From NCBI RefSeq assembly GCF_000024865.1, contig NC_013595.1, positions 9,486,001 to 9,550,000 on the forward strand: 64,000 bases of DNA, in the 5' to 3' direction. The position numbers and the translations under genes were made by a program. Shown in pieces: positions 1-7,679 of this stretch. Origin of the DNA: Streptosporangium roseum DSM 43021 (GTDB taxonomy: Bacteria; Actinomycetota; Actinomycetes; Streptosporangiales; Streptosporangiaceae). The notes under the pieces are model-generated. The model had not been told where the DNA came from and made no database searches. It saw only the letters and a program-made list of their open reading frames with translations. Numbering within the stretch: position 1 is the first letter of the stretch; each line of letters starts with the position of its first letter.

Positions 1-602
1 CGGGACGTAGGGGCGTCGAGATCGAAGCCGATGGGAACATTCTCTACCTCTCCAGCTGAAGGGTCATAGAACATCGTTCCCCGCAGGGGGGCTGAGCAGC
101 TCTTTTCTGCCTCCATCCCCACGATGTCGACGCCCCTGTCGGCGTTTCCCCGGACGACGATCTTTATCTTGACGCTTCCCCCGTCGACCGCGCCGTGCTG
201 GCGTAGCCAGTCCGCTTGCTTCCGCGACCGGTCTGGTAGGGAATGCAGTTCGGCCAGCTCGGAATGGCTGAAATCGATAGCGTCGGCAGCCACCATCGAG
301 CCACCGTCGTCCGGGCCGGGTGGTTCAACGCGCGCGAGATCTATCAAGACCGGAGGCCCGGCAGAAGGCGTGAGCGAGACCGAGGGGGCCGGTGAAGGGC
401 TGATGGAAACATGAGGAGGGCGTGAACCAGGGGGCAATGTGCTCAAGGCACTTTTCTCTCCCTCCAGAGGTTTTTCGGCAATCTTGATCAACACTCCGAC
501 GAGCACGGGAACGAAAATTGTCGCAAGGGCCCATGCGATGTACCGCCTCCATCGCGGGCGAGGTCTATGACCGGCAGGGTGCACACGTCGGGATTGCTTC
601 AT
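1..602 (-). CDS. Membrane-anchored protein of unknown function (C-terminus beyond window edge)
   Basis: The reading frame is open from an ATG at 602-600 to the left edge without a stop, giving 200 codons; the 3' end lies outside the window. A GGAGG sits nine bases upstream of the ATG and supports this start. The product begins MKQSRRVHP, has a basic stretch, then one hydrophobic segment around residues 23-40, which reads as an N-terminal signal anchor. A Pro/Ser-rich linker follows (about residues 50-85) and then an apparently folded domain containing a Cys (EKSCSAPL). This suggests a type II membrane protein with an extracytoplasmic domain. I do not recognise the family. The gene points away from the transposase remnant, and the reading is convincing because of the RBS, the organised topology and the lack of stops. 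Confidence 0.75.
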   Translation of the reverse strand, partial: MKQSRRVHPAGHRPRPRWRRYIAWALATIFVPVLVGVLIKIAEKPLEGEKSALSTLPPGSRPPHVSISPSPAPSVSLTPSAGPPVLIDLARVEPPGPDDGGSMVAADAIDFSHSELAELHSLPDRSRKQADWLRQHGAVDGGSVKIKIVVRGNADRGVDIVGMEAEKSCSAPLRGTMFYDPSAGEVENVPIGFDLDAPTS

Positions 603-776
603 CGAGCGCGGCCTCCGAGGTGGCAGTTGTAGAGGATCATAGATGTGCCGTGATTCATTTACTCAGAAAACGCGCCTTCCGCCAACCGGGCACAGCCCGG
701 CGCAGCGTGACGCACCGATACCTTGAGAGCGTCTCGCGACTTCTTGGTCATCTAATACTGCAGTGACACTTTTCGA

Positions 777-1031
777 TCATGGTTCGGATCTGCGCTGGTA
801 GTGAAAGTGTCGGGCTCCGGCTTGGTGGCGACGCCGCCAGTCTGACCAGTGCAGGATGGCCATGATCGTGTGGGTGACAGTCAGGACGAGCGCGGCCAGC
901 AGTCGCCGGATCTTGGGCAGTGTCAGCGGGATGCGATCGGGGTGCCGGTTGGCGGGGCGGCGGCGATCGCGGCCAGGAGGGCCAGGGCGAGCATGGCCAA
1001 GGTCGGCGTCGGGGAAACAATGGAACAGTCA
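777..1031 (-). pseudogene. C-terminal remnant of an IS701-like (DDE) transposase
   Basis: On the minus strand the last roughly 48 codons read LTLPKIRRLLAALVL, then VTHTIMAILHWSDWRRRHQ and a stop at 779-777. That is the usual C-terminal end of IS701-type transposases of actinomycetes. Just upstream another frame reads PTPTLAMLALALLAAIAA, the segment that normally precedes it, so a frameshift separates the two near position 950. Nothing of the catalytic domain remains. The motif GTGACACTTTTCGATC near 762-777 may belong to one terminal repeat; no partner end was found. This is a dead 3' fragment, not a mobile element. Confidence 0.6.
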
Positions 1032-1041
1032 ATAGCGATAA

Positions 1042-1317
1042 GCGGTTCTGGGCCTGCTAGTCCAGGCCGTCGACGGCACCGGCCGCCGGTTGCTCGACGT
1101 CCTGGTACGGCTGGCCGGGCCGCGGACCTCCGGCGCTCCAGCCGACGCGGTCACCGCGGACGAGGGGGCGGCCGCACTACGAGCGGCGCTCGACGGCCGC
1201 CGCCTGGTCGGCTGGGACGCCCGTCCGCTTAGGGCGGTGGCCGACCGCAAAATCAGAGCTGAGCTCGGTCAACTTGGCCTACGTGAAAGAAGAGATCATC
1301 ATCCTCTGACCTGCTGA
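1042..1317 (+). pseudogene. Broken exonuclease-like fragment
   Basis: A frame open from 1042 to a stop at 1315-1317 encodes LLVQAVDGTGRRLLDVLVR and, later, ALDGRRLVGWDARPLRAVA. This resembles the middle of DEDD-type 3'-5' exonucleases (DnaQ-like proteins), where a leucine-rich first strand is followed by an 'LVGHN...D' strand. The N-terminal DxE strand and the C-terminal Asp/His motif are missing, there is no convincing start, and the piece lies beside the transposase remnant. It is best read as a decayed gene fragment. The assignment rests on a short recalled similarity only. Confidence 0.3.
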
Positions 1318-1370
1318 AAGGGTCCGACAACCCTAGATAACGATCGGAGAGGGGCCACCGGGCGGGGGTC

Positions 1371-1463
1371 CGTCAGGAGACCCGGGAGACGGGCCCGTCA
1401 GGAGACCCAGGAGACAGGACAGAGATCCATCAGGCGACCCGGAAGACGGGCCCATCAGGAGAA
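1371..1463. repeat. Imperfect tandem repeat, about 25-bp unit
   Basis: The unit CGTCAGGAGACCCGGGAGAC plus GGGCC recurs with changes starting at 1371, 1396 (an enlarged unit), 1428 and 1453, about 3.4 copies. The array ends inside the stop-codon region of the wecG-like gene on the minus strand, so it lies in that gene's 3' untranslated region. There is no coding potential and no obvious terminator hairpin with a T-run. Confidence 0.7.
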
Positions 1464-2294
1464 CAGCCGCCGGAACAGGCAGACGGTGAGCAGCCAGAGC
1501 GCGAACGGCAGGTCGTGGAGCAGATACCGGCGGGCCAGCCGGCCGGGCTCGTTGAGCAGCCGGAAGAGCCACTCCAGCCCGGCCCGCTGCATCCACTGGG
1601 GCGCCCGGCGCACCGCACCGGCCGCGAACGCGATGGCCGAGCCGCACCCCACGAACCAGGTGCCGGGCAGGTCCTTGCGGAGCATCCCGATGAGCCGGTC
1701 CTGCTTGGGGAAGCCGAGCCCGACGAAGACCAGCCGGGGCCCGGCCGCCACCAGGGCGTCCCTGACCTTCGCGTAGCTCTCGGAGTCGGCCTCGAACCCG
1801 TACGGCGGGGCGTCGGTGCCGGCGACGAGCAGCCCGGGATGGCGGGCGGTCAGCCGGCCGGCCGCCTGCGTGGCCACCCCCGGCGGCCCGCCCAGCAGGT
1901 AGATCGGGTAGCGGTAGAAGGTGGCGGCCTCCGCCAGGGACCAGATCAGATCGGCGCCGGCCACCCTGCTGGGGACGGGCGTGCCGAGCAGCTTCGCCGC
2001 CCACACCAGCGGCATGCCGTCGGCCACCACGAGGTCGGCCTCCTCGATGATGCCGCGCACCTCGGAGTCGCGGGCGGCGGCCCAGCTGATGTCCACGTTC
2101 GGGGTGACGAGGTGACCGCCTTCACCGCGCTTCAGCGCGTCGACCACGTGGTCGACGACCTCGCTCTCGGTCATCGGATCGATCGCCAGACCGGCTACGT
2201 GCACCCTGCGGCGGAGCCGCCTGCGGGTGGCCTTGTCCGGGCGCGGCCGCTGGCGCGGGACGCTCAACGCCCCCTGGACGGTCCTGAACGCCAT
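1455..2294 (-). CDS. WecG/TagA/CpsF-family glycosyltransferase
   Basis: The 279-residue product is a GT26-type glycosyltransferase, the family that adds a sugar (typically ManNAc or a uronic acid) to a polyprenyl-diphosphate-linked sugar on the cytoplasmic face of the membrane during wall-polymer or exopolysaccharide assembly. Visible family features are TPNVDISWAAARD (about residue 64), the ADGMPLVWAAKLLG segment (about 90-103) and VGLGFPKQDRLIG (about 170-182). The basic, hydrophobic C-terminus (from about residue 240) fits membrane association. Its ATG overlaps the stop of the upstream GT2 gene as TGATG, so translation is coupled. Together with the downstream-acting sulfotransferase and glycosylphosphotransferase genes it points to one surface glycan pathway. 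The acceptor and donor cannot be told from sequence. Confidence 0.88.
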   Translation of the reverse strand: MAFRTVQGALSVPRQRPRPDKATRRRLRRRVHVAGLAIDPMTESEVVDHVVDALKRGEGGHLVTPNVDISWAAARDSEVRGIIEEADLVVADGMPLVWAAKLLGTPVPSRVAGADLIWSLAEAATFYRYPIYLLGGPPGVATQAAGRLTARHPGLLVAGTDAPPYGFEADSESYAKVRDALVAAGPRLVFVGLGFPKQDRLIGMLRKDLPGTWFVGCGSAIAFAAGAVRRAPQWMQRAGLEWLFRLLNEPGRLARRYLLHDLPFALWLLTVCLFRRLFS

Positions 2295-3235
2295 CAGATG
2301 CCGTGCCCGCGGTGATGCAGCGTGCTGAGCACGGCCTGAGCCGACACCAGGCCCGCCGCCACGGCGAGCGCGAGGGGCGCGCGGGGTTCGCCGTGCCGCG
2401 CGGCGAACGCCCGCCAGGCCCAGCGGCCCGCCTCCCGCCGCCGGCCGAGGGCGGCGTGGTGGAAGGCGAGTTGACCGTAGACCCGCGCCGCGCCGCGCGG
2501 ATCCACGGCCAGATCAGGGTGCCGGGCGAGCATCCACTCCAGCCCGGCGATTCGATCGGCCCATCGGGTCGCGTACAGGGAGCCGCCCCAGCGGACGCGC
2601 ACCAGGGGGCGGTCGACGTGCACGATCGGGTGGCGCGCGGCGGCGCGCAGCGCCAGGTCCCAGTCCTCGTTCTGGCCGTTGGGCGCGCTCTCGTCGACCC
2701 AGAACGTGCCCCGCCGGAACAGGAACGTCGAGGAGTGGACCATCACCATGCGGGAGCGCACCAGGTGGGCACGGGTGACCAGGTCGGTCCCGGCGAGACG
2801 GGGAACGCGGCGGGAGCCGTACTCGACCTGGATGGCACAGCTGGAGAACTCCGCACCCGGCGCCGCCTCCAGGGCGGCGACCTGGGCGCTGAGCTTGCCG
2901 GGCAGCCACTGGTCGTCGTCGTCGCAGAAGGCCACCAGGTCGGTGCCGAGCGCCGCGATGCCCGTGTTGCGTGCCCCGGGCAGGCCGGGGCTGAGCCTGT
3001 TGGCCACCACCCGGACACCGCGCGCGCCCGTCGTCTCCCCCCGGGCCGCCGGAACCCGGCCGGCCAGCAGGCCGGCCACCTGGTCGACGACCGAGACCGG
3101 GTCGCCGCCGTCCACGACGATGACGACCTCCACGGCGCCGGAATGATCCTGACCGAGCGTGGCGCGCGTGGCCGAGCGCAACTGGTCGGGCCGGCGCCCT
3201 CTTGTGGGGATGACCACACCCACCGATGGACTCAC
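2294..3235 (-). CDS. GT2-family glycosyltransferase
   Basis: From a GTG at 3235-3233 the gene encodes 313 residues starting VSPSVGVVIPTRGRRPDQL. This is the GT-A fold N-terminus of family 2 glycosyltransferases. The nucleotide-sugar/metal motif follows in ARNTGIAALGTDLVAFCDDDD, and the catalytic-base region is NGQNEDWDLALRAA. No transmembrane segments are present except a weakly hydrophobic C-terminus, so it is a cytoplasmic enzyme. A longer reading frame extends upstream into the sulfotransferase gene but is only overlap: the GTG start and the sulfotransferase TGA share the bases GTGA, a normal coupled junction. It sits between the sulfotransferase and wecG-like genes and probably extends the same glycan. 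Confidence 0.88.
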   Translation of the reverse strand: MSPSVGVVIPTRGRRPDQLRSATRATLGQDHSGAVEVVIVVDGGDPVSVVDQVAGLLAGRVPAARGETTGARGVRVVANRLSPGLPGARNTGIAALGTDLVAFCDDDDQWLPGKLSAQVAALEAAPGAEFSSCAIQVEYGSRRVPRLAGTDLVTRAHLVRSRMVMVHSSTFLFRRGTFWVDESAPNGQNEDWDLALRAAARHPIVHVDRPLVRVRWGGSLYATRWADRIAGLEWMLARHPDLAVDPRGAARVYGQLAFHHAALGRRREAGRWAWRAFAARHGEPRAPLALAVAAGLVSAQAVLSTLHHRGHGI

Positions 3236-4191
3236 GCGAGCCTCCCGCGATAGCCGTACTTGTGCATGAGCGGCCAGGTCAGTGCGGCGACCAGGCGTTG
3301 GTGCCGGCCCGAGGCGGCGGTGCGCCAGCCCTCGTCCGGGGTCAGCCCGATCCGGCCGACCGTGAAGCGCATGGGGTTGCCCGAGGCCGTGTGGGCCATC
3401 GAGAGCTCGGCCCCGCCGTCGGCGAGGAAGTCCAGGCGGGGCCGGAGCCCGATCCTGGCGACCAGGCGCCTGAGCGTCTCGGCGGGGGCGCCGAGGAGAT
3501 CCTCGTAGCGGATCCGGGTGACGGAGACGCCCCGGCGTGCCAGGAGCTCCAGGCTGAGGTTCTGGGTCAGCCAGTGCAGCGAGGTCCGGGCCGGCGACCA
3601 GCGGGTCATGGGGCGGCCGTCCTCGGGGCGCGCGACCCGCCGGTGCCAGGAGTGCGCGACCGCCCGGGGGTCGCGGACGACATGCACGACGTGCACGTCG
3701 ACTCCGGCCGCGGCCAGGCAGAAGGCCAGGGAGGCGTGCTTGCTGGAGTCGATCACGACCGGGCAGTCGGCGACCTCGCCCGCCGCGTCGTACAGGCGGC
3801 GATGGGCGGCGGCGTACTCGCTCAGCTCGGCGAGGCCGGAGGAGGGCCATCCGCCGTCGTCCGGCCGCTCCTCGGTGAGGAGCTGGGCCAGGACGGGGAT
3901 GCGCCGGGTGCGGTCCACCCGATGCCGGAGCGCCAGCACCCGGTGGGCCAGCCCCTCCGACCAGCCGCCGAACGCGCGCTCGCCGACCTTGCGCCAGAAC
4001 GGGCACGAGCCGAACGGCTCGCGGCATCCGCACGCCTCGTCCGCCAGCACTCCCCGGGCCCAGAGATGAACGACCTCTCCGAGCGGCGCGACGCCGGGCA
4101 CCTCACCGAGGAGGCGCTCCAGCAGAGTGGTGCCGCTACGGCCGAGGCCGCCCACGAAAACGACCCTGGCGGGGACGGGGCTATCAGACAC
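3232..4191 (-). CDS. PAPS-dependent sulfotransferase
   Basis: The 319-residue protein has the two PAPS-binding elements of the sulfotransferase superfamily: the 5'-phosphosulfate loop GGLGRSGTTLLERLLG at residues 14-29, and the 3'-phosphate motif VVRDPRAVAHSWHRR around residue 175. It would move a sulfate group from PAPS to a hydroxyl of a glycan or lipid. A cysteine group (CGCREPFGSCPFW, about residues 54-66) is common in bacterial members of this type. The gene lies upstream of two glycosyltransferases with coupled translation and downstream of cysN, cysD and a cysQ-like gene, which make the donor precursor and remove the product PAP. That context argues for sulfation of a surface polysaccharide or glycolipid. 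The acceptor is unknown. Confidence 0.88.
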   Translation of the reverse strand: MSDSPVPARVVFVGGLGRSGTTLLERLLGEVPGVAPLGEVVHLWARGVLADEACGCREPFGSCPFWRKVGERAFGGWSEGLAHRVLALRHRVDRTRRIPVLAQLLTEERPDDGGWPSSGLAELSEYAAAHRRLYDAAGEVADCPVVIDSSKHASLAFCLAAAGVDVHVVHVVRDPRAVAHSWHRRVARPEDGRPMTRWSPARTSLHWLTQNLSLELLARRGVSVTRIRYEDLLGAPAETLRRLVARIGLRPRLDFLADGGAELSMAHTASGNPMRFTVGRIGLTPDEGWRTAASGRHQRLVAALTWPLMHKYGYRGRLA

Positions 4192-4341
4192 AGGCGCGAA
4201 TCCTTACCCGACGGATACGGAACGTGTTGACAATAGCGCGGAGAGTAATCAACCGGTCAGAGAACAGACAAAGGATCTACCTGGGCGGCGTCACGCCGGA
4301 ATCGCGCCGTCCGGCAGCCCTCCCCGCTCCCGCCGGCTCCC

Positions 4342-4497
4342 ACTCCCGACCGACTCCAAGCCGGCTCCCACTCCGGGCCCACTCCCGACCGACTCCAAGC
4401 CGGCTCCCACTCCGGGCCCACTCCCGACCGACTCCAGGCCGGCCCCCACTCCGGGCCCACTCCCGACCGACTCCAGGCCGGCTCCGGCTCCGGGCTG
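4342..4497. repeat. Tandem repeat, four exact-length 39-bp units
   Basis: Four units of exactly 39 bp start at 4342, 4381, 4420 and 4459. Units 1 and 2 are identical and units 3 and 4 carry a few substitutions (for example AAGCC to AGGCC). The array fills the middle of the 404-bp gap between cysN and the sulfotransferase gene. Because 39 is a multiple of three, both strands stay open through it (plus-strand peptide PLPTDSKPAPTPG), but no start, RBS or gene context supports coding. The rest of the gap shows no clear promoter or terminator. Strand slippage is the likely origin. Confidence 0.85.
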
Positions 4498-4595
4498 TCA
4501 CGGCAGCACGACGGCCCCCTCCCCCGCGCCGGTGCTTTCGGCGGCGTCGGCGGAGAGGGCCGGCGTGGTGTGTGCGGTGACCGCCCGGGACGGGC

Positions 4596-5858
4596 CTACT
4601 TCGCCTCGACGATCATCCCGGCGCCGACGGTGTTGCTGGTGGACTCGTCCACGAGGATGAAACCGCCGGTGAGGCGGTTTCTCGCGTAGTCGTCCACGAA
4701 CAGCGGCTGGGTGATGCGGAGCGAGACACGGCCGATCTCGTTCAGGCCGAGCGACTGGGCCGACTCGTCGCGGTGCAGGGTGTTGACGTCCAGCCGGTAG
4801 TGCAGGTCACGGACCAGGGCTCGGGCCGTCCGGGTGGTGTGCTTGATGGTCAGCTTGGTACGCGGTCCCAGCTTGGTGACGTCGCTCATCCAGCAGATCA
4901 TCGCCTCCAGCTCCTGGGCCACGTGCGGCTGGTTGTTCGGACGGCAGATCATGTCGCCGCGCGAGATGTCGATGTCGTCCTCCAGCCGGAGGGTCACCGA
5001 CATCGGCGCGAACGCCTCGTCCACAGGCCCGTCGAAGGTGTCGATCGACGCGATCCGCGTGACCAGGCCCGAGGGCAGGTGCATCACCTCGTCACCCGGC
5101 TTCAGCACGCCGCCGGCGACCTGACCCGCGTATCCCCGGTAGTCGTGGAGGGCGGGGTCGGTGGCCCGCTGGGGCCGGATGACGTACTGGACGGGGAAAC
5201 GCACGTCGACCAGGTTCCGGTCGGAGGCGATGTGCACGTTCTCCAGATGGTGCAGCAGGGAGGAGCCGTTGTACCAGGGCATGCTCTCCGACCGCGACAC
5301 CACGTTGTCGCCGTGCAGCGCCGAGATCGGGATGAACGTCAGGTCGGGCGCGTTCAGCTTGGCGGCGAAGGAGGTGAACTCCTCACGGATCTCCTCGAAC
5401 CGCTCCTGCGAGTAGTCGACCAGGTCCATCTTGTTCACGGCCAGCACCAGGTGCGGGACCCGCAGCAGCGTGGTCAGGAACGCGTGCCGCCGCGACTGCT
5501 CCAGCACGCCCTTGCGCGCGTCGATCAGGACGATCGCCAGGTCGGCCGTGGACGCGCCGGTGACCATGTTCCGGGTGTACTGGATGTGCCCGGGGGTGTC
5601 GGCGATGATGAACTTGCGCTTGGGAGTGGCGAAGTAGCGGTAGGCCACGTCGATCGTGATGCCCTGCTCCCGCTCGGCCCGCAGGCCGTCGGTGAGCAGC
5701 GACAGGTCGGTGTATTCGGTGCCGCGGTCGCGGGAGGTGCGCTCGACCGCCTCAAGCTGGTCCTCGAAGATCGCCTTGGAGTCGAAGAGCAGCCGCCCGA
5801 TGAGGGTCGACTTTCCGTCGTCGACGCTTCCCGCCGTGGCAAAGCGAAGGATGTCCAT
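4596..5858 (-). CDS. cysN: Sulfate adenylyltransferase subunit 1 (GTPase)
   Basis: CysN is the GTPase partner of CysD in ATP sulfurylase, which makes adenosine 5'-phosphosulfate from ATP and sulfate. The 420-residue protein shows all G-motifs: G1 in AGSVDDGKSTLIGRLLF (residues 9-25), G3 DTPGH (about 90), G4 NKMD (about 145) and G5 in PISALHGDN. EF-Tu-like barrel domains follow. The length matches CysN alone: there is no fused C-terminal APS-kinase (CysC) domain, unlike mycobacterial CysNC, so PAPS formation needs a kinase encoded elsewhere. It lies 118 bp downstream of cysD and upstream of the sulfotransferase gene. Confidence 0.95.
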   Translation of the reverse strand: MDILRFATAGSVDDGKSTLIGRLLFDSKAIFEDQLEAVERTSRDRGTEYTDLSLLTDGLRAEREQGITIDVAYRYFATPKRKFIIADTPGHIQYTRNMVTGASTADLAIVLIDARKGVLEQSRRHAFLTTLLRVPHLVLAVNKMDLVDYSQERFEEIREEFTSFAAKLNAPDLTFIPISALHGDNVVSRSESMPWYNGSSLLHHLENVHIASDRNLVDVRFPVQYVIRPQRATDPALHDYRGYAGQVAGGVLKPGDEVMHLPSGLVTRIASIDTFDGPVDEAFAPMSVTLRLEDDIDISRGDMICRPNNQPHVAQELEAMICWMSDVTKLGPRTKLTIKHTTRTARALVRDLHYRLDVNTLHRDESAQSLGLNEIGRVSLRITQPLFVDDYARNRLTGGFILVDESTSNTVGAGMIVEAK

Positions 5859-5976
5859 CAGAACTGCTCTCCAGGGGTCGTACGGCTTTCGCGGGAAGAC
5901 TGCGTCGGAAGTGGCCCTCGGCTCTCGGCCGGCCGGCCCTCCACGAGGACCGGGCGGCGCGACAGAAGATCACGCA

Positions 5977-6891
5977 CTAGAAGTAGCCCTCCCTCTTGCG
6001 GTCTTCCATGGAGGCCTCGGAGGCCCGGTCGTCGGCGCGGGTGGCGCCACGCTCGGTGATCCGGGTGGCGGCGATCTCGTTGATGATCTCCTCGACCGTC
6101 ACGGCGGCCGACTGGACGGCCCCGGTGCAGGTCACGTCGCCGACCGTGCGGTAGCGGACGACGCTCTCGAAGAGCTGCTCGTCCTCGTCGCGGGTGATGA
6201 ACTCGCTGTCGGCCAGCAGCATGCCGTCACGCTCGAACACCTTGCGCGTGTGCGCGTAGTAGATCGACGGGATCTCGATGCCCTCGCGCCGGATGTAGTC
6301 CCAGATGTCGAGCTCGGTCCAGTTGGACAGCGGGAAGACCCGGATGTGCTCACCCTTGCGGATCTTGGCGTTGTAGAGGTTCCACAGCTCCGGCCGCTGG
6401 CTCTTCGGATCCCACTGACCGAACTCGTCGCGGAAGGAGAACACCCGCTCCTTGGCGCGGGCCTTCTCCTCGTCGCGGCGGGCGCCGCCGAACACCGCGT
6501 CGTACTCGTTGTCCTCGATCGCGTCCAGCAGCGTGGTGGTCTGCAGGCGGTTGCGGGAGGCCCTGCGACCGGTCTCCTCGGCCACCCGGCCGGCGTCGAT
6601 GGAGTCCTGGACGCTGGCCACGACCAGCCGCGCGCCCAGCTCCTCGGCGCGGCGGTCGCGGAACTCGATGACCTCGGGGAAGTTGTGCCCGGTGTCCACG
6701 TGCATCAGCGGGAAGGGGATCGGCGCGGGCCAGAACGCCTTCTCGGCGATGCGGAGCATGACGATGGAATCTTTACCACCGGAGAAGAGCAGACACGGAC
6801 GCTCGAACTCGGCCGCCACTTCACGCATGATGTGAATGGCCTCTGCCTCGAGGACATCGAGCTGCGACGTGGTGTAGTCGCACTGGAGCAT
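5977..6891 (-). CDS. cysD: Sulfate adenylyltransferase subunit 2
   Basis: CysD is the catalytic subunit of ATP sulfurylase, an ATP pyrophosphatase-fold enzyme. The 304-residue product has the PP-loop SGGKDSIVMLRIA (about residues 39-51), HVDTGHNFPEV (about 69), GGARRDEEKARAKERVFSFR, and the C-terminal signature with EGYF at the very end. Its length is normal. It starts 20 bp after the stop of the cysQ-like gene and precedes cysN, forming a cysQ-cysD-cysN order on the minus strand. It is predicted to be cytoplasmic and to work as a complex with CysN. Whether it serves assimilation, sulfation or both cannot be decided here, but no reductive genes (cysH, cysI) lie in the window. Confidence 0.95.
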   Translation of the reverse strand: MLQCDYTTSQLDVLEAEAIHIMREVAAEFERPCLLFSGGKDSIVMLRIAEKAFWPAPIPFPLMHVDTGHNFPEVIEFRDRRAEELGARLVVASVQDSIDAGRVAEETGRRASRNRLQTTTLLDAIEDNEYDAVFGGARRDEEKARAKERVFSFRDEFGQWDPKSQRPELWNLYNAKIRKGEHIRVFPLSNWTELDIWDYIRREGIEIPSIYYAHTRKVFERDGMLLADSEFITRDEDEQLFESVVRYRTVGDVTCTGAVQSAAVTVEEIINEIAATRITERGATRADDRASEASMEDRKREGYF

Positions 6892-6911
6892 CAGACTCTC
6901 CTAGCGGGGAT

Positions 6912-7679
6912 TTATCGGTGCAGATCCCGGATTCCAGCGAGCAACGTTGGCGCTAGTCCCGGTAGGGAAACAAGGATATCCGGCAATGACGGGTCGTCCT
7001 GGTTGTACGTCAGGGGCGATCCGTCAATGCGGCTGGCGTGGGCTCCGGCGGCGAGGGCCACGGCGACCGGCGCGGCGGAGTCCCATTCGTACTGGCCACC
7101 GGCGTGCACGTAGGCCTCGACCTCTCCGGTGAGCACCGCGGCGATCTTGGCGCCGGCCGACCCGATCGGGACCAGGTCGGCGCCGGCGAGGCCGGCCAGG
7201 TTCTGGACGAACTCCGGCGGCCGGGTCCGGCTGACCGCGATCCGCGGCCTGGCCTCCGGCCGGACGGCGGGCAGCACGGGGGGTTCGAGGGTCGACAGGG
7301 TCCGGCCCTGGGCGGGCAGCGCCACCGCCCCGGCGCTCAGCCTGCCGTTCTCCCAGAGCGCCACGTGGACCGCCCAGTCGCCGCGCCCCTCCTCGGCGAA
7401 CTCGCGGGTGCCGTCGAGGGGATCGACGATCCAGACCCGCTCGGCCTTGAGGCGCCGGGGGTCGAGACGCTCTTCCCTGGTCGCCTCCTCGGACAGCACA
7501 CTGTCACTCGGGCGCAACCGTGCCAGGGCGTCCATCAGGAACACGTGCGCGGAGGCGTCGCCCTCCTTGCGGAGCGCGGAGGGGTCGGCGAACCCTTGCT
7601 TCTCCCGCAGGGCGAGCAGCCTCTCACCGGCCTCCGTCGCCAGGTCCATGGCGAGAACGTGATCGTCGCGAATCGTCAT
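6912..7679 (-). CDS. cysQ: CysQ-type 3'(2'),5'-bisphosphate nucleotidase (inositol monophosphatase family)
   Basis: The 255-residue protein belongs to the Mg-dependent FIG phosphatase superfamily: VLSEEATREE (metal-site glutamates), WIVDPLDGTREFAEE (metal-binding DPLDGT), and a C-terminal WDSAAPVAVALAAGA. CysQ removes the 3'-phosphate from PAP, the inhibitory product of sulfotransferases, or hydrolyses PAPS. A longer upstream reading exists, but the ATG at 7679 overlaps the stop of the glycosylphosphotransferase gene as TGATG, which fixes the start by coupling. Placement directly before cysD and in one block with a sulfotransferase supports the CysQ role over inositol monophosphatase activity, though the family is broad. 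Confidence 0.85.
   Translation of the reverse strand: MTIRDDHVLAMDLATEAGERLLALREKQGFADPSALRKEGDASAHVFLMDALARLRPSDSVLSEEATREERLDPRRLKAERVWIVDPLDGTREFAEEGRGDWAVHVALWENGRLSAGAVALPAQGRTLSTLEPPVLPAVRPEARPRIAVSRTRPPEFVQNLAGLAGADLVPIGSAGAKIAAVLTGEVEAYVHAGGQYEWDSAAPVAVALAAGAHASRIDGSPLTYNQDDPSLPDILVSLPGLAPTLLAGIRDLHR

Noticed and set aside
4127..4660. Possible Pro-rich protein across the 39-bp repeats
   Set aside because: Both strands stay open only because the unit length is a multiple of three; no start, RBS or homologue, and it overlaps the ends of two real genes.
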